Shown piece by piece: positions 24,798 to 32,578 of a DNA stretch of 64,000 nucleotides. The first letter of the stretch is position 1. Each line of letters starts with the position of its first letter. Origin of the DNA: SIG299 sp964544055 (GTDB lineage Bacteria; Bacillota; Clostridia; Lachnospirales; Lachnospiraceae); NCBI GenBank assembly GCA_964544055.1, contig CAZJAA010000001.1:62001-126000 (forward strand). Reading direction: 5' to 3'. The position numbers and the translations under genes were made by a program. Below the pieces are notes generated by a model that did no database searches, was not told the origin of the DNA, and was given only the letters and a program-made list of their open reading frames with translations.

Positions 24798-25502
24798 TTA
24801 CACTGTGATTACCGTGCCGTTGCTTCTGCCCATGGCAGCATCTACAATACTGTTTTCTTCATTTAAGGAAAAAATCAAAAGCGGCATTTTATTTTCCATG
24901 CAAAGCACAGCAGACGTCAGATCAATGACACCGAGCTTATAATCTACAATTTCACTTACCGACAGTTCTGCATATTTTTTTGCTGCAGGGTTAGTTTTTG
25001 GATCGCTGTCATATACACCATCAATTGCCTTTGCCATAAGGATAACCTCACATTCTAATTCGATGGCACGAAGGGATGTGGCAGAATCCGTAGAAAAATA
25101 TGGATGTCCTGTGCCACCGGCACAAAAGACTACGGTTCCGTTTTTTAATTCTTTCATGGCATCATCTTTAGAAAACAGTGTTGTCATTCCGCCACAGGCA
25201 AAAGGTGTATATACTTTTGTATTTAAACCAAGGAAGCGGAAAATATCGGATACATAAATGCAGTTCATAACGGTTGCCAGCATACCAATCTGGTCTGCCT
25301 TTACGCGGTCAATGGTTTCACTGGTACGCCCCCGCCAGAAATTTCCACCGCCAATGACAACCGCAACCTGTACTCCCTGTTCCACCAATGCTTTTACCTG
25401 CTTTCCTACTTCGATACAGGTAGCTTCATCAAAACCGGTATGCTTTTCACCGGCCAGTGCCTCGCCACTTAATTTCAGTAATACTCTGTTGTATTTTTCC
25501 AT
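24798..25502 (-). CDS. pyrH: UMP kinase
   Basis: PyrH phosphorylates UMP to UDP. The 234-residue product shows LKLSGEALAGEK, IGGGNFWRGR, GGTGHPYFSTDSA and the uridylate kinase C-terminus. The chosen ATG at 25502 has GAGG six bases upstream; six in-frame codons before it lack a site. In many Firmicutes rpsB and tsf precede pyrH; here a bactofilin gene takes that place, 20 bp upstream. Confidence 0.97.
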   Translation of the reverse strand: MEKYNRVLLKLSGEALAGEKHTGFDEATCIEVGKQVKALVEQGVQVAVVIGGGNFWRGRTSETIDRVKADQIGMLATVMNCIYVSDIFRFLGLNTKVYTPFACGGMTTLFSKDDAMKELKNGTVVFCAGGTGHPYFSTDSATSLRAIELECEVILMAKAIDGVYDSDPKTNPAAKKYAELSVSEIVDYKLGVIDLTSAVLCMENKMPLLIFSLNEENSIVDAAMGRSNGTVITV

Positions 25503-25522
25503 TGCTATCCTCAACCTCACTT

Positions 25523-26293
25523 TTAATTAAAAATATCATCAATTTTAAGATCTGCATAGCTTAAGGAACAGAAACCGTCCATAACTGCACCATTTTCCAT
25601 CTGGATGGATTTTGCCTTGATGTTACCCTTAATAATTGCTGTAGAGTCAAGAACAACAGGTCCCTTAACATCAATTTCACCCTTTACCGCTCCGGAAAAT
25701 ACTGCTGAATTTGCAGTAACATCTCCAATGACTACGGTTCCAAGTCCTACCTTTACACTGCCTTCGCTGACAATGGAGCCCTCTAAACGCTCTGTATTTA
25801 CAACAATATCGGAAGCCAAGGAATTGCCTGTTACCTTGCCGGAAATCGTCAGTCTGCCAAGGCATTCGATATCACCATTGATGGTACCCATAACATCTAA
25901 AGAGCAGTCAGAAATAATGCTGCCGTTAATCGTTGTGCCTTTCGTAATTACAGTAACGGCATTCTTATCTTCTTCGGAAATTTCACGTTTTGGCTCATCC
26001 TTTACCACAAGAACAGCTTCATGAACCAGTTTTTCTGTTTTTTCCGGTTCCTTGGCTACAGCTTCTTCCTGCTTTGCAGGTTCGTCTGCAACCTCATCTT
26101 TTACAGAAGTTTCTTCCGGTACAGCAGAAACAGGTTCTTCTTCCAACATGGAGTTTAATAAATCTTGATCAACTTCCACATCATCCCCTTCAGAAATAAG
26201 GGCAAATAAATCCTCGTCCTCCTCTGTCTGTGTTGTGTCCATGTCATTTACAGCCTGTTCTAACTCATCTGTGATATCTTTAAATAAGCTCAT
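25523..26293 (-). CDS. Bactofilin-family (polymer-forming cytoskeletal) protein
   Basis: The N-terminal ~105 residues are acidic and low in complexity; the C-terminal part (about 110-250) is a right-handed beta-helix DUF583 domain with Gly/Val/Ile-rich repeats (GTTINGSIISDCSLDVMGTINGDIECLG style). Bactofilins assemble into filaments that scaffold envelope or division proteins. It has its own promoter and directly precedes pyrH, so it likely heads the long transcript through frr, uppS and cdsA. Confidence 0.85.
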   Translation of the reverse strand: MSLFKDITDELEQAVNDMDTTQTEEDEDLFALISEGDDVEVDQDLLNSMLEEEPVSAVPEETSVKDEVADEPAKQEEAVAKEPEKTEKLVHEAVLVVKDEPKREISEEDKNAVTVITKGTTINGSIISDCSLDVMGTINGDIECLGRLTISGKVTGNSLASDIVVNTERLEGSIVSEGSVKVGLGTVVIGDVTANSAVFSGAVKGEIDVKGPVVLDSTAIIKGNIKAKSIQMENGAVMDGFCSLSYADLKIDDIFN

Positions 26294-26353
26294 GTTGTAC
26301 CTCCGTATTCTTATCTTTTTTTGTAAATAAACTTCAAAGTCTATACTAATTCT

Positions 26354-26381
26354 ATTCTACCACATATTTTTCTAAATGCAA
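26354..26381 (-). promoter_or_regulatory. Promoter of the bactofilin-pyrH operon
   Basis: TTGCAT, 16 bp and TAGAAT on the minus strand lie ~60 bp upstream of the bactofilin ATG. Two ATAGTTA(C/T)TT units (26382-26389 and 26401-26408) lie at and just upstream of the -35 box. Confidence 0.6.
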
Positions 26382-26417
26382 ATAACTATTTTATAAAAAA
26401 GTAACTATTCAGCAAAA

Positions 26418-26458
26418 CAAAAAAAGATACACGAAAGCAGCAGCTCTTTCATGTATCT
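26418..26458 (-). terminator. Terminator of the decarboxylase operon
   Basis: A 13-bp stem with one wobble (AGATACA.GAAAG / CTTTC.TGTATCT) and 8-base loop is followed on the minus strand by seven T. It lies ~60 bp after the oadA stop codon. Confidence 0.88.
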
Positions 26459-26516
26459 TCTTCTTTGTAAAAAACTCATTCCAGTGTCCTAATCCGAATG
26501 CTTTTCTTACTTCCTT

Positions 26517-27929
26517 TTAGACCGGGTATGCCTGATTTTCCGCATCTGCAGCAGTCACATCAACCTTAGTTTCCTGTGCCTGTCTGTATTTGAAGAACTC
26601 TGTAGCAACCTGTGGGAATAATGCATAGGAAAGAACGTCCTCTTCCTGCTGCATCCATTCCTTACATTCCTCACGGAACTTGTCAAGCTGTGGTGGAATC
26701 AGGTCAGCCGGACGGCAGGTAATCGGCTTAGCATCACCAATTGCTTTTTTCTGCACCTCTTTGTTAAACGGCTTTACTGTTTCACCAAATTCACCGCCAA
26801 GAACCTTTTTGGATTCCTTGGTAACCATCTTGTATCTCTCACCCTGCAATACGTTTAATACAGCCTGTGTACCAACAATCTGGGAGGATGGAGTAACAAG
26901 AGGCGGCTCACCGAAGTCCTTACGAACCTCCGGAATTTCTTTGAGTACGTCGTAGTACTTATCTTCTGCCTTTGCGTCCTTTAACTGGGAAACAAGGTTG
27001 GATAACATACCACCCGGTACCTGATATAATAAGGTCTTAATATCGACACCCATTACCTTTGGATTTAATAATCCGCTCTTTAAAGCTTCTTCCTGCATTG
27101 GACGGAAGTAATCTGCAATCTCAGCAAGAAGCTTCTGATCTAAGCCGGTATCGTATGGTGTGCCCTTGAAGGTTTCTACCATAACCTCAGTTGCCGGCTG
27201 GCTGGTTCCCATGGAGAATGGGGACATTGCCGTATCGATGACATCCACACCTGCTTCTACAGCCTTTAAATAGGTCATGGAAGCAACGCCGGAAGTATAG
27301 TGGGTATGTAACTGGATTGGAAGCTTTGTGCCTGCCTTTAAGGCTTCTACAAGCTCGGTTGCCTTGTAAGGAAGAAGCAAGCCTGCCATGTCCTTGATAC
27401 ATAAGGAATCTGCGCCCATTTCTTCTACTCTTCTGGCAATGTCTTTCCAATAGTCCAGTGTATACGCATCACCTAAGGTATAGGATAATGCAATCTGCGC
27501 ATGACCTTTTTCCTTGTTGGCAGCTTTTACTGCGGTTTCCAAGTTTCTAAGGTCATTGAAGCAGTCAAAAATACGGATGATGTCAATACCGTTTGCGATA
27601 GATTTCTGTACGAAGTATTCTACTACATCATCAGAATAGTGATTGTATCCAAGGATGTTCTGACCGCGGAATAACATCTGCAATTTCGTGTTCTTAAAAC
27701 CGTCTCTTAACTTTCTAAGTCTATCCCAAGGGTCTTCCTTTAAGAAACGTAACGCTGCGTCAAATGTTGCGCCACCCCAGCACTCTACCGAATGATAACC
27801 AACCTTGTCCATCTTCTCTACAATAGGAAGCATCTGCTCGGTGGACATTCTGGTAGCAATCAGGGACTGATGCGCATCACGAAGTATAGTTTCGGTAATG
27901 CCAACTGGTTTTTTCACCTGTTCTGCCAT
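26517..27929 (-). CDS. oadA: OadA / 5S-type biotin-dependent carboxyltransferase (oxaloacetate/pyruvate)
   Basis: The 470-residue protein has the pyruvate-carboxylase-type carboxyltransferase fold: TILRDAHQSL with the first metal ligand, the carbamylated Lys in LCIKDMAG, and LHTHYTSG with metal His residues, then the conserved C-terminal helical domain. It transfers carboxyl between oxaloacetate/pyruvate and biotin. It lacks the C-terminal biotinyl domain of many OadA proteins; the separate carrier at 29428-29808 must serve it. It is the last gene of the operon and lies 209 bp from oadB, across a set of hairpins. Confidence 0.92.
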   Translation of the reverse strand: MAEQVKKPVGITETILRDAHQSLIATRMSTEQMLPIVEKMDKVGYHSVECWGGATFDAALRFLKEDPWDRLRKLRDGFKNTKLQMLFRGQNILGYNHYSDDVVEYFVQKSIANGIDIIRIFDCFNDLRNLETAVKAANKEKGHAQIALSYTLGDAYTLDYWKDIARRVEEMGADSLCIKDMAGLLLPYKATELVEALKAGTKLPIQLHTHYTSGVASMTYLKAVEAGVDVIDTAMSPFSMGTSQPATEVMVETFKGTPYDTGLDQKLLAEIADYFRPMQEEALKSGLLNPKVMGVDIKTLLYQVPGGMLSNLVSQLKDAKAEDKYYDVLKEIPEVRKDFGEPPLVTPSSQIVGTQAVLNVLQGERYKMVTKESKKVLGGEFGETVKPFNKEVQKKAIGDAKPITCRPADLIPPQLDKFREECKEWMQQEEDVLSYALFPQVATEFFKYRQAQETKVDVTAADAENQAYPV

Positions 27930-27954
27930 TGTTTAATCCTCCTGGTTTTCCTAA

Positions 27955-27995
27955 GGAAAACTGCCTGCCCGCTGATTGCGGGCAGAAAATTTTCC
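27955..27995 (-). promoter_or_regulatory. Hairpin in the oadA 5' region
   Basis: A perfect CTGCCCGC/GCGGGCAG stem (27965-27985) is extended by GGAAAA/TTTTCC arms. It lies immediately upstream of the oadA ribosome binding site and resembles the alaS leader hairpin. Confidence 0.55.
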
Positions 27996-28021
27996 TCCAA
28001 ATTTTATTCCGGTTTTATTTT

Positions 28022-28038
28022 CAGCATTTTAGATGCTG
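28022..28038 (-). other. Small hairpin in the oadB-oadA gap
   Basis: CAGCAT/ATGCTG arms with a five-base loop lie in the 209-bp intergenic region. It has no T-run and its role is unknown. Confidence 0.4.
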
Positions 28039-28096
28039 TCCAATGAAAACCTGTCATTTAATGCGCAAATAGATTCGCTTTCTTGAAAAAGCTCAT

Positions 28097-28127
28097 GGCA
28101 GCTTTGCTGCCTCTTGCCTGCGGCAAG
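28097..28127 (-). other. Twin hairpins after oadB
   Basis: Two perfect 6-bp stems with 3-base loops sit side by side, GGCAGC/GCTGCC (28097-28111) and CTTGCC/GGCAAG (28113-28127), starting 12 bp past the oadB stop. They could protect the upstream mRNA or attenuate read-through into oadA. Confidence 0.5.
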
Positions 28128-28138
28128 TAAATTATTCC

Positions 28139-29410
28139 TTATACACCAAAGATAGCCATGAATACGCCGGCAACAACCGCCGTACCGATAACACCGGCTA
28201 CGTTTGGACCCATGGCATGCATGAGTAAGAAGTTGGTAGGATCTGCCTCGGCACCAACTTTCTGGGATACTCTGGCTGCCATTGGAACTGCGGATACACC
28301 GGCGGAACCAATGAGTGGATTGATTTTGCCACCGGTTGCCTTGCACATAATCTTACCAAACAGAACACCGCCCGCTGTACCGATTGCAAAAGCAATCAGA
28401 CCTAATGCAACAATTTTTAAGGTGTCCCAATTTAAGAATGCTTCTGCGCTTGTGGTAGCACCAACAGATGTACCAAGTAAGATTACAACGATGTACATTA
28501 AGGAATTGGATGCATGCTCTGCTAACTGACCAACCACACCGGATTCACGGAACAGGTTACCAAGCATTAACATACCTACCAATGGAGCGGTATCAGGTAA
28601 TAGTAAGCCTACAACAACGGTAACAACAATTGGGAATAAAATTTTTTCTAACTTGGAAACAGGACGAAGCTGCTCCATCTTGATTTTTCTTTCCTCTTCG
28701 GTTGTTAAAAGCTTCATGATTGGCGGTTGAATAATTGGAACCAGGGACATATAGGAATATGCCGCCACCGCAATCGGTCCCATTAAGCTTGTCTGTCCAA
28801 GCTTTGCTGCCAAGAAAATGGAGGTAGGACCGTCTGCACCACCGATAATGGAGATGGCAGCGGCTGCCTTACCGTTAAAGCCCATCATAATAGCAAAGAA
28901 ATAAGCAGCAAAAATACCAAGCTGTGCTGCTGCACCAAGGATAAAGCTCCTTGGATTTGCAATCAGCGGACCAAAGTCGGTCATGGCACCAACGCCCATG
29001 AAAATCAGGGACGGAAGAATTGCCCACTCATCCAGTGAAAAGAAATAGTAAAGCAAACCACCCGCAGATTCTACCGTTTTGGATGGATCCACCGTTGCCA
29101 GAATTTCCGTGATAGGCTGTGTCAATACTTCACCTGCCACATTCGTATATTCATTGCCGGTCAGGTAACAAACAATATCACCTGCTGCGTTATAGTATGT
29201 TGTCATCGGCTCTGCCATAATCTGCGGATAAATATTAACCAGCAACATACCAAACGAAATCGGAACTAACAGGAGTGGTTCAAATCCACGGCCAATTGCC
29301 AGGTATAAGAAAACGAATGCTACAAGAATCATCAGCAGGTTTCCCCAGGTCAGGTTTGCAAAGCCTGTCTGGCCCGCAAGATTCCCAAGAATCTCTAAAA
29401 CACTATCCAT
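28139..29410 (-). CDS. oadB: Sodium ion-translocating decarboxylase, beta subunit
   Basis: The 423-residue polytopic protein matches OadB/MmdB/GcdB: GVGAMTDFGPLIANP, IIGGADGPTSIF and the late GSAGVSAVPMAARVSQ motif. It decarboxylates carboxybiotin and exports Na+, conserving energy. The protein cannot by itself tell whether the substrate is oxaloacetate, methylmalonyl-CoA or glutaconyl-CoA. It lies 17 bp after the biotin carrier gene. Confidence 0.94.
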   Translation of the reverse strand: MDSVLEILGNLAGQTGFANLTWGNLLMILVAFVFLYLAIGRGFEPLLLVPISFGMLLVNIYPQIMAEPMTTYYNAAGDIVCYLTGNEYTNVAGEVLTQPITEILATVDPSKTVESAGGLLYYFFSLDEWAILPSLIFMGVGAMTDFGPLIANPRSFILGAAAQLGIFAAYFFAIMMGFNGKAAAAISIIGGADGPTSIFLAAKLGQTSLMGPIAVAAYSYMSLVPIIQPPIMKLLTTEEERKIKMEQLRPVSKLEKILFPIVVTVVVGLLLPDTAPLVGMLMLGNLFRESGVVGQLAEHASNSLMYIVVILLGTSVGATTSAEAFLNWDTLKIVALGLIAFAIGTAGGVLFGKIMCKATGGKINPLIGSAGVSAVPMAARVSQKVGAEADPTNFLLMHAMGPNVAGVIGTAVVAGVFMAIFGV

Positions 29411-29427
29411 TTAAGATTTCCTCCTGA

Positions 29428-29808
29428 TTAGTTTAATGTTGCGAGAACTGCTCCTGCCTCTACCTGCTCACCAGTAGATACGTTAATGCTTGCAACTGTA
29501 CCATCTTCCGGTGCCACGATTTCATTTTCCATCTTCATAGCTTCCAGAATGATAAGAACTTCGCCTCTCTTTACTGCCTGACCAGCAGATACCTTAATGC
29601 CTAAAATTTTACCAGGCATTGGGGAATTTACTTTTACGCCGCCCTGTGTACCAGCAGGTGCTGCTGCCTTTGGAGCCGGTGCTGTTTTTGGTGCTGCGAC
29701 AGGTACTTTTGGTGCTGCGGCTGGTGCTGCGGCTACGGCTGCACCGGTGCCTTCTTCTACGGTTACATCATAAACATTACCATTTACAGTAATTGTATAG
29801 TTCTTCAT
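29428..29808 (-). CDS. Biotin carboxyl carrier subunit of the decarboxylase
   Basis: The 126-residue protein has a short N-terminal domain, an Ala/Pro-rich swinging linker (about 25-60) and a biotinyl domain with EAMKMENEI, where the Lys is biotinylated. This is the layout of MmdC/GcdC and of the 1.3S transcarboxylase subunit. It must carry carboxyl groups between the carboxyltransferase subunits and the membrane beta subunit. Confidence 0.94.
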   Translation of the reverse strand: MKNYTITVNGNVYDVTVEEGTGAAVAAAPAAAPKVPVAAPKTAPAPKAAAPAGTQGGVKVNSPMPGKILGIKVSAGQAVKRGEVLIILEAMKMENEIVAPEDGTVASINVSTGEQVEAGAVLATLN

Positions 29809-29826
29809 TTTAAAATCCTCCTAAAT

Positions 29827-30219
29827 TTAAGCATTCTGCCATCTGCTGTTGCGCTTTTTAATGGAACGTACTACCAAATCACCGGTTACGGCGTTGCCCT
29901 GCGCTTCTTCATAAGCATGGATAGCTGCGGTAATCACAGCAATCAGTTCCAAATCATCCATTTCCGGAGCTGCTTCCACAGGAGCCGGAGCTGTCGGGGC
30001 AACAGGTGCTTCCGGTGTTTTGCCTGTTTTTTTTGCGGCACGCTTCTGTTCAAAAACACTAATATATTTGAACAGGGAAATAATAAATACAAACAGGATA
30101 AGTGCCAGGAAAACTACTGTAATACCAATGATTGTATTTACCACTGCTTCAGACATTGCATCCTTAATACTTGCCCACCATCCGGCAATACCACCGCTTA
30201 ATAAACCTAAACTCGTCAT
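29827..30219 (-). CDS. oadG: OadG-type (gamma/delta) decarboxylase subunit
   Basis: The 130-residue protein has one membrane segment (about 28-52, IIGITVVFLALILFVFIIS), an Ala/Pro-rich linker and a C-terminal segment typical of OadG/MmdD (LELIAVITAAIHAYEEA ... WQNA). These subunits hold the soluble carboxyltransferase to the membrane complex. It lies 14 bp after the carboxyltransferase gene. Confidence 0.88.
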   Translation of the reverse strand: MTSLGLLSGGIAGWWASIKDAMSEAVVNTIIGITVVFLALILFVFIISLFKYISVFEQKRAAKKTGKTPEAPVAPTAPAPVEAAPEMDDLELIAVITAAIHAYEEAQGNAVTGDLVVRSIKKRNSRWQNA

Positions 30220-30233
30220 GTGATACCTCCGTT

Positions 30234-31664
30234 CTAGATTGTGCCGTGTTTCTTTGCTGGCTGGGATTCTCTCTTAGAATATAACATACCAAAGGCATAG
30301 CATAAATGCTGACGTAAGCTGTCAGCAGAAACAATGGCATCCACATAGCCACGCTTTGCTGCCGCTTCTGCACTGCCCTGTAAGGAAGCATATGCATCGG
30401 CCACTGCCTTTCTATCTTCTGCACTCTTTTCCGGAGCAATAATCTGAGCTGCCAGAGCGGCATCCATCATACCAATCTTTGCACCTTCCACGGCAAATAC
30501 CATGTCTGCACCAATGTGCTTGGAATTCATTACAATATATGTACTGCCGTATGCCATACTGGAAACAACGTTTACCTTGGCTACCGTTGCAGTTGCAAAT
30601 GCTGCCGTTAATTTAGCTGCAGCAACAGCAATGCTCTTTTCTTCACCTACGGTTGCCTTATAACCGTTTACATTTGTAAAGGATACAACCGGAATACCAA
30701 ATGCATCACAGAACTTTACAAACGCAGCCGCTTTTTCACACCCTGCTGTTGTTAACGCTGCCTCAAACGTTTCTGTCTGTTTGCCGTTTTCATCAAGCAC
30801 TGCGATTCTGTTTGCTACAGCACCCACGGTCATGCCGTCTAACTTAAGGAAGCCGGTTACCATTTCCTTTGCATAATCAGCCTTTACTTCAAAGAAGAAG
30901 TTTTCGTCAGAAAGGTCGGCAAGTGCCTGTGCAGGGTCTGCACATAAAGCGTCGAAAGAAACGGCACGGTTTAAACTGTCTGCACTATCAACCACTGCCT
31001 CTGCTTCATTGTTTGCCGGCAAAATGGAAATTAAGGTACGAATGCTTTCTAAAACTTCTGCCTCATCTTCTTTCACAACATCTACCACACCGTTTGCTGC
31101 CTGATATTGAGCAGATGCTGTATTGTTTTTTGCTGTGTAATTACCCTCTAATACATTTGGAGAATTTACAAACAGCTCTGCATTACTCTTTGGCATAAAT
31201 GTAAAATCGGACAATGCAGCAGAAATTGCAGAACCGCCGCCACAGGTGCCAAAAACAGCTGTAATCTGCGGAACCACACCGGATGCCATGGTCTGCTTAA
31301 AGTAAACCTCACCAAAACCGGCAAGGGCATCGGTTGCCTCCTGCAAACGGATACCGGCACAGTCAACGAGCCCAATGACAGGTGCACCTGTCTTTAATGC
31401 AAGGTCATATAACCGTACAATTTTTCTGGCGTGCATTTCACCAATAGTACCATGAAGTACCTTTGCGTCCTGGCTGTAAACATAAACCAGGCTTCCATCA
31501 ATCAGTCCATAGCCGGTAATGACACCGTCTGATGGTGCATCACTTTTTGGCAGGTCAAAGTCTGTGTTTCTCTTTGTAACCAATGCGCCAATTTCAACAA
31601 AGCTGTTGTCATCAAGCAATGCGGTAATTCTGTCTTTTGCAGACATTTGAGTTGAACTTCCCAT
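30234..31664 (-). CDS. MmdA/12S-type biotin-dependent carboxyltransferase
   Basis: The 476-residue protein is an AccD/MmdA-type carboxyltransferase with two crotonase-fold halves: DGVITGYGLIDG and VYVYSQDAKVLHGTIGEMHARKI in the first, GTCGGGSAISAALSDF with the glycine-rich oxyanion region, then VAVAAAKLTAAFATA and AVEGAKIGMM in the second. It resembles methylmalonyl-CoA or glutaconyl-CoA decarboxylase alpha subunits but is shorter and diverged around GNYTAKNN. It heads the operon, behind a consensus promoter and a cre box. Confidence 0.85.
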   Translation of the reverse strand: MGSSTQMSAKDRITALLDDNSFVEIGALVTKRNTDFDLPKSDAPSDGVITGYGLIDGSLVYVYSQDAKVLHGTIGEMHARKIVRLYDLALKTGAPVIGLVDCAGIRLQEATDALAGFGEVYFKQTMASGVVPQITAVFGTCGGGSAISAALSDFTFMPKSNAELFVNSPNVLEGNYTAKNNTASAQYQAANGVVDVVKEDEAEVLESIRTLISILPANNEAEAVVDSADSLNRAVSFDALCADPAQALADLSDENFFFEVKADYAKEMVTGFLKLDGMTVGAVANRIAVLDENGKQTETFEAALTTAGCEKAAAFVKFCDAFGIPVVSFTNVNGYKATVGEEKSIAVAAAKLTAAFATATVAKVNVVSSMAYGSTYIVMNSKHIGADMVFAVEGAKIGMMDAALAAQIIAPEKSAEDRKAVADAYASLQGSAEAAAKRGYVDAIVSADSLRQHLCYAFGMLYSKRESQPAKKHGTI

Positions 31665-31705
31665 TTTCTAGCCTCCATTTGTAATAATATAGCATCTTCG
31701 TTTAG

Positions 31706-31719
31706 TGTAAACGCTTTCA
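31706..31719 (-). promoter_or_regulatory. CcpA (cre) operator of the decarboxylase operon
   Basis: The minus strand reads TGAAAGCGTTTACA, an exact match to the Firmicutes cre consensus TGWNANCGNTNWCA. It lies between the -10 box and the ribosome binding site, where CcpA would block elongation, so the operon is probably repressed by preferred sugars. Confidence 0.85.
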
Positions 31720-31744
31720 CGAAGAACAATTTTCTACCAATATA

Positions 31745-31773
31745 ATTATAGCCAAACAATAGAAGAATTGCAA
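31745..31773 (-). promoter_or_regulatory. Promoter of the decarboxylase operon
   Basis: TTGCAA, 17 bp and TATAAT on the minus strand lie ~80 bp upstream of the first ATG and directly upstream of the cre site. Confidence 0.75.
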
Positions 31774-31783
31774 TAGCAAAAGC

Positions 31784-31826
31784 AAAAAAAGTGTTCTAAA
31801 AAACACACTTTTCAGAACACTTTTTT
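31784..31826. terminator. Terminator downstream of the lipoprotein at 31873
   Basis: A perfect 13-bp stem (AAAAAAGTGTTCT/AGAACACTTTTTT) runs into seven T on the minus strand; its A/T arms could let it work in both directions. It separates the envelope island from the decarboxylase operon. Confidence 0.88.
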
Positions 31827-31872
31827 GCAAAATTTCCATGTTACATTTATTGCATAAACTTTCCGTAAAAAA

Positions 31873-32457
31873 CTATTCCTGTGTCTCCAGTACCATGGAC
31901 TTATATTCAATTGCCGCAACTGCTCCATCTTTGAAAATGAAAACAAGCTTCATATTGTCCTTTTGATAAGAAACGGAATTATCAGTCTGCTCAGATGCCT
32001 CTCCGTATACAGTTGCCACCTTATCCTGTGCATCCCCAATACAGATTCCTTCGGTTGTGGAAACAGTATCATCCAGCAGAACAATGCTTAACACAAGGTC
32101 ACTTCCATTAGAATAGTATGTGTCAATTTCAAAGCCCTGATAAGTATAAAATTTATCGAGGTTGTCAAAAGCACAGCTTGGTGTTTCATAGTATGAGGTT
32201 GGTTCTCCAAACTTTGTCACATAGACGGAGGCATCTGTATCAACGCTCACTTCTGTTCCGTCAAAGGTAAATACATAACCATTGTTTTTAACCGGCTGTA
32301 ATGTATTTGCATCCTCCTGCCCATTGTTCTTTGAATTGTCTTCTCCAGCTGCTGTGGTAGGCGATGGCGTAATATTCTCATTTGTTCCATTGTTTCCACC
32401 GCAGGCAGTCAGACCTACCAGCATACAACATGTTAATACTAAAACTAATTTTCTCAT
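31873..32457 (-). CDS. Lipoprotein of unknown function, end of module A
   Basis: A 194-residue protein with a lipobox signal peptide (GLTACGG), a ~35-residue Ser/Thr/Asn-rich linker and a small domain beginning NGYVFTFDGTEVSVD. I do not recognise the domain family. It is paralogous to the lipoprotein at 41519-42178: both share NGY(V/I)F, an ESC/PSCA-type Cys, DD(T)V(S/E)TTEG-like and MKLVFIFKD/MRLKFIIKD blocks in the same order. A terminator-like hairpin upstream suggests partly separate transcription from the adenylation gene. Probably works at the outer membrane face with the island proteins. Confidence 0.75.
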   Translation of the reverse strand: MRKLVLVLTCCMLVGLTACGGNNGTNENITPSPTTAAGEDNSKNNGQEDANTLQPVKNNGYVFTFDGTEVSVDTDASVYVTKFGEPTSYYETPSCAFDNLDKFYTYQGFEIDTYYSNGSDLVLSIVLLDDTVSTTEGICIGDAQDKVATVYGEASEQTDNSVSYQKDNMKLVFIFKDGAVAAIEYKSMVLETQE

Positions 32458-32486
32458 TTTTCCTCCATTCTGAGAGCGTTCTGTTC

Positions 32487-32538
32487 AAAAAAAGCATTTT
32501 AAAGCTTATACAGACCGATTGAGACTGCTGCTTTAAAA
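32487..32538 (-). terminator. Probable terminator after the adenylation gene
   Basis: Arms TTTTAAAGC/GCTTTAAAA (with weaker internal pairing) are followed on the minus strand by TGCTTTTTTTG. It lies ~45 bp after the stop of the gene at 32579 and upstream of the lipoprotein. Confidence 0.55.
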
Positions 32539-32578
32539 TTCATAAGTAACGTTCTCTATGTAAATATTTTTTTTACTG

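Noticed and set aside
28029..28346. Minus-strand open frame of 105 codons between oadB and oadA
   Set aside because: It mostly overlaps oadB in another frame, is rich in Cys, Trp, His and Arg as shadow frames are, and runs through the intergenic hairpins.
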